Assembly: GCA_013398295.1 (NCBI GenBank)
Contig: VZSF01007788.1
Coordinates: forward strand, 646,240 to 710,239
From: Chionis minor
Taxonomy: Eukaryota; Chordata; Aves; Charadriiformes; Chionididae
Direction of reading: 5' to 3'
DNA: 64,000 bases
In this document: positions 58,443-64,000 of the stretch, one piece after another
How the letters are laid out: each line of letters opens with the position of its first letter
How positions within the stretch are numbered: the stretch's first letter is position 1
The notes under the pieces: model-generated
The model's input: the letters and a program-made list of their open reading frames with translations, nothing else
Told to the model about the DNA's origin: nothing
The model's database searches: none
Made by a program: the position numbers and the translations under genes

Positions 58443-61400
58443 GAGAGCGATATAAACATACTTTATGCTGTATATGCCCGATGAACAACATCCTGCATTA
58501 CAGAGGATGAAAATAATAACAAACAGTAGTGATGTCCCTCTCCATTGAAAGTGTTCTTTTTAATAGGTTTTAAACCCAATAGAAGCAAGTAATCTTAAAT
58601 AACGTTGTATTTGGAGGATTATTATTCACCAGCAAACAGGATTTTTCTGGCAGAGTTTGTATGGAAGACAGTAGGTTCCTATTCATACAGAGTCCATTTA
58701 CAGCTGCTGAATTATCATTCATGTGGTTGCTGGTTGCCATGCAGATTCTTTGCATATATTTAGAAGAATTCAGGTTTTGAACTGTGTTTCAAGTCAGCAC
58801 AGCAGCCTGGAGTGCTCTGCAGCATGTCCTTTGCCAATGGCACATACAAAATAATAAGAAAAGAAAGCATCTATTAAGAAAGGACGGAATCTCAAGTATC
58901 ATTTGTTGAATGGTGGGTAGCCCAAGCAGACTTGTCATGATGTCTGTATTGTAATTGGAAAGCCAGAACAAAAATAATAGTCTGTGTTTCCAGTGCAGAC
59001 AGTCTCATTTTTCTGTGACAAATCTACCTTATCTACCACCTAAGGCATTACACTCATAACGAAAGGATTAATAAAAAATGATGTATTGCATTATTAGTGT
59101 TCTATTAAGGATGGGAGTAGATTCCTTCCAAGTACAAGTCACTTCTTTTCTAAGACAACAGGCTGTTGAGCAAGAAAAATAGTGCAACTATAAGTACAAG
59201 TGCATTCTTAAAATCCTTATAGTATCCTTCATTCTTTAGCCTGTGTTTTGAAGGACGTCAAAGTAAGCTTCTAACAGGTTTCGTTTAGATTTTATGCACA
59301 AGAAGTGTGTCATAACGATTTAAAAAATTATAATTAACAATATACCTACAACACACCTGGAGAATTATTTGTGTTATTCAGGAGTTTGACCGTTCATTTA
59401 ACCAGCATGAGTAATGTTTAGTAAGACACATGCAATTCAAATTATATTCAAATATAAAAATAATTCTGTGCAGAGCGGTAGTGCACACCAGGAAATACAG
59501 CTGTAGTGTTATGACTATCAGGTATGTTTAACAATTTTCTCATCTTTACTCCTCTGGATAATGAGAAGGGTTTAAATGAGGAGACACTGTTTGCCTGATC
59601 TTAATTTTATTGTTTTGCCAACTGAAAAATTAATGCCAAGAAAATTTTTATAATCAGGTAAGTTTTACAATCCACACAATATGATGGCTGCTCTGTGGGA
59701 AAGTATACTAATGGTAATTCGTTTGTAAGTGTACATACGTGTTGGAAGATTAATCATCATACTTAATGGTACCTGCTGGGCCACGGAGTGAGGTGTACTA
59801 GCTAGGTAGGTAAACTATTTCCGCAAACTTTTTAAATACTTTAAGCTCTAATGCAAAACCTGATTTAATGGCAATAAGATACATCATAAAGATGCAATTT
59901 ACAGAACATGGTTTAACTTAATCTTTAAAAATAGGTTCACACAAGGAAAAGCAAAATAGGCTTGATACTAATTAGAATTCCCATCAAGTAGCAACAGTAG
60001 TAATAACTTTTATTTAACCAGGATAATTAAAACCTTTGAGACTATCAGCTTATTTGCAAATGTATCCTGGGGCAACAGTGGTTTATCTATGCAAAGTAAC
60101 AATCAAACACAATGGAAAACAAAATTAAAATAAAATAGAAAAGCTTACAGCAATTATTGATCAAAGCAATATCACTCTGTGGTTCAAAGAAAAGTTCAAG
60201 ATTTTCACAAATGCTTGCAATCTGAGAAGTATCTCCTTATTAAAATTCTGTGATGAAAGCACATTGCTGTAATGCATACCAAAGACACAATGCTTTGGTA
60301 AAATGCTTTCATTGTATTGTATATTGTGTTGCCAACCCTTCCAGATACTTTGAGATGCTATCATCATGGAGATTGTTGTCCCCCTTCTCCATTGTGCCCC
60401 AATAAAGCCAAGCAGATAAACAAAACCCAACAAATAAGCGTACAGCTATGCATTCCTTTTACTCTTGATAAGGTCAGTTCAGTCCTGTCTTTATAGAGAG
60501 GAATTAAAAATTAACACTAGCCATATTTTGGATTAAACTTATACTAAGATTTATACAAAATGTGGTTTTGAATTAAATTCTTTGCCACATCTGATAGATT
60601 GTAAATTCCTGTGTTCTCAATTTGGGGACAGCTTCCTCTAGACCTGCTTGCTCAAAGCCCCATCCAACCTGGCCTTAAACACTTCCAGGGATGGGGACTC
60701 TGCAACTTCCCTGGGCAACCTGGTTGAGTGTCTCATCACTCTCAAGAGTAAAGAATTTCTTCCTAATATCTAATTTAAATCTACCCTCTTTCAGTTTAAA
60801 ACTGTATTAACCCTTGTCCTGTGACTGTACTCCCTGATAAAGAGTCCCTCTCCATCTTTCCTGTAGGCCCACTTTAAGGTATGGGAGGCCTCTATGAGGT
60901 TTTCCTGGAGCCTTCTCCGGGCATAATAACCCCAACTCTCTCAGCCTGTCTTCATAGCAGAGATACTCCAGCTCTCTGATCATCTTTGTGGCCCTCCTCT
61001 ACGCTCACTCCAACAGGTCTGCGTCCTTTTTATATTGGGGGCTCCAGAGCTGGATGCAGTACTCCAGGTAGGGTCTCACCAGAGTGGAGTAGAGGGGCAG
61101 AATCACCTCCCTCAACCTGCTGGCCACGCTTCTTTTGATGCAGCCCATGATGTGGTTGGCTTTCTGGGCTGTGAGCCCACATTGCTGGCTTATGTTGAGC
61201 TTCTCATCCACCAACACTCACAAGTCCTTCTCCACAGGCTTGCTCTCAATCCATTCTTCGCCCACCTGTATTTGTGCATGGGACCACTGCAGCCCCATGC
61301 AGGACCTTGCACTTGGTCACGTTGAACTTCATGAGGTTGGCAAGGGCCCACCTCTCAAGCCTGTCCAGGTCTCTCTCGATGCATCCCTTCCCCCTGGCGT

Positions 61401-61465
61401 GTTGACCGCTCCACACAGCTTGGTGTCATCAGCAAACTTGCTGAGGGTGCACTCAGTCCTACTGT

Positions 61466-62023
61466 TCATGTCTCCAACAAAGATGTTAAATGGCACTGGG
61501 TGCAGTACCAGCCTCTGAGGAGCACCACGTCACTGCTCGCCACTTGGATATCAAGCTGTTGACCACAACTCTTTTGAGTGCGACCATCCAGCCAGCTCCT
61601 TATCCACTGAGTTGTCCATCCATCAAATCCATGTCCCTCCAATGTAGAGACAAGGCTGTCATGCGGGACAGTGTCAAATGCTTTGCACAAGTCCAGGTAG
61701 ATGACAGCTGTTGCTCTCCCCTTATCCACCAAAGCTGTAACCCCTTTGTAGAAGGCCACCAAATTTGTCAGGCATGATTTGTCCTTAGTGAGGCCATGCT
61801 GGCTGCCACTGATCACCTCCTGATTGCCCATGTGCCTTAGCAGAGTCTCCAGGAGGATCTGCTCCATGATCTTGCCGGGGGACAGAGGTGAGACTGACTG
61901 GCCTGTACTTCCCTGGGCCTTCCTTTTTTCCCTTTTTAAAAATGAGAGTTGCCCATTTCCAGGCACTGGGAACTTCACCAGGCTGCCACGACTTCTCCAA
62001 TACGATGGATAGTGGCTTGGCAA
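61466..62023 (-). pseudogene. CR1 ORF2 RT N-terminal half remnant
   Basis: The 185-codon frame carries [27 protein letters not shown] and [14 protein letters not shown], the first RT motifs. After R-S-W-L-D-G-R-T-Q a small indel shifts the frame, so the rest is read incorrectly before a stop. The downstream C-box is present in another frame. Confidence 0.88.
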
Positions 62024-62098
62024 CTACATCCGCCACTTCCCTCAGGACCTATGCATGCATCTCATCAGGTCTCATGGACTTGCGCACCTTCAGGTTCC

Positions 62099-62545
62099 TC
62101 AGCTGGTCTCAGACCTGGTCTTCTGCTTCTCATTCTCCCGGTCCCTGCCTTTACCTTCTGCAACTTGGGCAGCGTGGCTAGATCCCTTAATGGTGAAGAC
62201 TGAGGCAAAAAAGTTGTTGAGTACCTCAGCTTTGTCCGTATCCTGAGTGACCAGGTCTCTTGTTTCCTTCCCAAGTGGGCCCATATCTTCCCTAGGCTTC
62301 CTTTTGTCACTGATACACCTATAGAAGCTTTTCTTGTTACCCTTGACGCCCCTGGCCAGGTTTAACTCTGTCTGGGCTTTACTTTTCCTAATGCTGGCTC
62401 CTAGGACAATTTCTCTGTATTCCTCCCAGGCTACCTGTCCTTGCTTCCACCCGCTGTAGGCTTCCTTTTTGTGTTTGAGATTGTCCAGGATCTCCTTGTT
62501 GATCCAAGTAGGCCTCCTGGCTTTTTTGCTTGAGTTCCTCTTCAC
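62099..62545 (-). pseudogene. CR1 ORF2 linker remnant (between endonuclease and RT)
   Basis: This 148-codon frame includes [14 protein letters not shown], then [11 protein letters not shown] and [10 protein letters not shown], the conserved CR1 region just before the RT. It is separated from the RT frame by a stop/frameshift near 62,065-62,100. Confidence 0.87.
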
Positions 62546-63380
62546 TGGGATGCGTTGCTCCTGAGTTTGGAGGAGGTAAGCCTTTAATATTAGGCAGCTT
62601 TCTTAGGGCCCCTCTTCCCTCCAGAGCTTTCTCCCACATTATTCAACCAAGCAGATGCCTCAAGAGGCCAAAGTCTGCTCTCCTAAAGTCCAGGGTAGTG
62701 AGCTTACTGTGCTTCCTCCTTGCTTCCCTAAGGATCTCAAACTCCACCATCTCGTGGTCACTGCAGTCAAGCCTGCCCTTGAGCTGACATTCCCCAATAG
62801 GCCCTCCTTGTTGGTGTGAACAAAGTCCAGCATGGCACCTCTCCTTGTTGGCTCCTCTGTCACTTGGAGAAGCAACCAAAGCAATTTTATGCAACCAAAT
62901 AAATATTTAAAATGCAATGAAATAGAGTAAAAAATGAAATAAGTTTCTTTGCATACATTTTGAAAGAAAAAACCTGAAATTTTAGTAAGGTAGGAAGAGC
63001 TCGGATCATAATAACTGAATCACAATACTGAATGAACTTGCTGTCAGAGTATGTGAGGGTTAGTATTGACAAAAGGCCATGAATTTTTTTGTTCTAGCAC
63101 TTTCATATAATTCGGCATTAAAGATACTCTCTTAGGGAGTTTGTGTTCTTACAGTAACCCTGTGTACAGACTGATTTTTTTATAATGCATAATTAAACTT
63201 TTTCATATTTCATTTTTTACTTTTCATCAGCTTCTCATTTCAACATTTTGCTGGATTTGCATGCTGTATTTTTTCTCTCAGACTTTCTACCAAATGCAAC
63301 TATTGGTTCCATTAGTTAGTTTTGCAGTTTCGTGGTACAGATTTCTTAGGTTTTCCCAAAAAATTGCAACTAAGGTCATA

Positions 63381-64000
63381 TCATAGATCATAAAACGTTA
63401 GGGGTTGGAAGGGACCTCTGGAGATCATCTAGTCCAACCCCCCTACCACAGCAGGTCCACCTACAGCAGGTGGCACAGGATGGGTGGGTGGGTTTTGAAT
63501 GTCACCAAAGTTGGAGACTGCACCACATCTCTGGGCAGCCTGTTCCAGTAAGTAAAGAAGTTCCTCCTTGTATTCAGATGGAACTTCCCATGTTCCAGTT
63601 TGTGCCCATTCCCTCTTGTTGTCCTGTCTCTGGGCACCACTGAAAAAAGACTGGCCCCCTCCTCCTGGCACTTTTCCCTTTAGGTACTTATAAGCATTGA
63701 TGAGATCCCCTCTCAGTCTTCTCTTCTGCAGACTAAAAAGGCCAACTCCCTTTCCTTGTAAGAAAGATGTTCCAGCCCCCTAATCATCTTCTCATCCCTT
63801 TGCTGTACCCTCTCCAGCAGTTCCCTGTCCTCCGTAAACTGGGGAGCCCTAAACTGGACACAGTACTGCAGATGCGACCTCACCAGGGCAGAGTAGAGGG
63901 GGAGGATGACCTCCCTCGACCTGTTTGCCACACTCTTCTTGATGCACCCCAGGATGCCACGAGGTCCCACTGCTGCCTCATGGTCATCCTGTTGTCCACC
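63381..64000 (-). mobile_element. CR1 LINE 3' part, antisense, cut by the window edge
   Basis: Minus-strand CR1 of the same subfamily as the one at 44.4-45.1 kb. Its 3' end lies at the left (TCATAGATCATAAAACGTTAGGGG) and its body continues past base 64,000. The encoded C-terminal pieces (63,970-63,713 and 63,671-63,429) are almost identical to the 44.5-45.0 kb frame. One frameshift (K-E-R-E-L-A in place of K-E-G-L-R-E-L) and a short insertion-like TGGGTGGGTGGG run in the 3' UTR are the visible differences. Confidence 0.93.

Larger units (their letters stand above)
60625..62876 (-). mobile_element. Long CR1 LINE copy, antisense
   Basis: A 2.25-kb CR1 on the minus strand. It starts in the late endonuclease region (T-S-P-T-R-R-G-A-M-L-D-F-type block, about 62,870), passes through the linker (62,545-62,099), the RT (62,023-61,466) and the thumb/C-terminus (61,217-61,005), into the 3' UTR. 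It lacks roughly the last 80 bp with the octamer, compared with the fragment at 41.5 kb. It is the same subfamily as the 5.0 and 23.4 kb copies (shared P-Q-R-L-V-L), but its C-box codons still read F-A-D-D-T-K-L. Small deletions (for example near 61,490-61,560) break the frame. Confidence 0.93.
11333..64000 (+). other. BANK1: BANK1 gene, 5' part (exons 1-6, runs off the right edge)
   Basis: BANK1 is a cytoplasmic adaptor of B cells that links the B-cell receptor, Lyn and phospholipase C gamma to calcium signalling, and Toll-like receptor signalling through its TIR domain. Family architecture is TIR, DBB domain, ankyrin-like repeats and a proline/tyrosine-rich tail. Six exons in the window join in phase to 317 codons covering the N-terminus, TIR, linker and DBB. 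Introns 1-5 are about 22.3, 8.6, 11.9, 1.15 and 1.9 kb. The paralogue PIK3AP1 (BCAP) was considered. The D-I-L-V-I-Y-E-Q-E-A-E-E-W start, E-I-S-T-D-Q-E-P-E-E-Y and N-P-G-E-I-F-I-L-L match BANK1 better. Ankyrin and C-terminal exons are not in the window. Confidence 0.93.
58201..64000 (+). other. BANK1: BANK1 intron 6 (start; continues beyond the window)
   Basis: I looked for an ankyrin-region exon (L-P-T-L-L-H-C-A-A-K-F-G-L-K-N-type peptide) between 58,201 and 64,000 and found none, so the intron extends past the right edge. It contains a GGTT/TTTG simple repeat (58,403-58,442), the long minus-strand CR1 at 60,625-62,876 and the edge CR1 at 63,381-64,000. The rest is AT-rich with nothing recognisable. 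Confidence 0.75.

Noticed and set aside
58201..60600. Search for the BANK1 ankyrin exon
   Set aside because: No peptide resembling the L-P-T-L-L-H-C-A-A-K-F-G-L region with splice sites was found; it must lie beyond the window.
1..64000. CRISPR arrays, tRNA/rRNA genes, endogenous retroviral gene sets and bacterial-type operons
   Set aside because: No direct-repeat/spacer pattern, no cloverleaf or rRNA sequence noticed, no gag/pol/env-like frames outside the CR1 LINE reverse transcriptases.

Overview
The window looks like a macrochromosomal piece of a bird genome (at least a sauropsid). It is AT-rich and intron-rich, and its only recognisable interspersed repeats are CR1 LINEs whose 3' ends carry the avian-type ATTCTATG/GATTCT octamer. 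There are no bacterial-style operons, no tRNA or rRNA genes and no CRISPR arrays.

The one cellular gene I can support is BANK1 (B-cell scaffold protein with ankyrin repeats 1) on the plus strand. A CpG island (about 10,790-11,480) holds the presumed promoter and coding exon 1. Exon 2 (33,740-34,138) encodes the TIR domain, exon 3 (42,735-42,800) is a 66-bp linker exon, and exons 4-6 (54,686-54,828; 55,977-56,115; 58,058-58,200) encode the DBB (Dof/BCAP/BANK) domain. All splice phases agree. Joined, the exons give 951 coding bases (317 codons) without a stop, ending just before the ankyrin region, whose exons must lie beyond base 64,000. The gene fills the window from 11.3 kb to the right edge. 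The left 11 kb is intergenic and holds one long CR1.

Eight CR1 insertions were found. Three are long copies of one subfamily: 4,986-8,460 minus, 23,398-25,216 plus and 60,625-62,876 minus. Two are near-identical copies of another subfamily in opposite orientation: 44,409-45,143 plus and 63,381-64,000 minus. Three are short 3' fragments: 25,967-26,154, 32,885-33,125 and 41,494-41,641. All are broken by stops, frameshifts or deletions. The longest still shows both the ORF1 esterase region and the ORF2 endonuclease/reverse-transcriptase region, but it lacks its 3' end.

The most interesting unexplained signal is a pair of exon-like blocks 100 bp behind the TIR exon (34,240-34,390 and 34,530-34,707). 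They have consensus splice sites, continue the BANK1 frame in phase for about 107 codons, and end at a stop. They could form an alternative, truncated TIR-only BANK1 product. Other points are a perfect YY1/TISU-type motif lying over the BANK1 start codon in reverse orientation, a short upstream ORF, symmetric exons compatible with in-frame TIR skipping, an unexplained antisense ORF next to exon 4, and inverted CR1 pairs flanking the promoter and exons 4-6.
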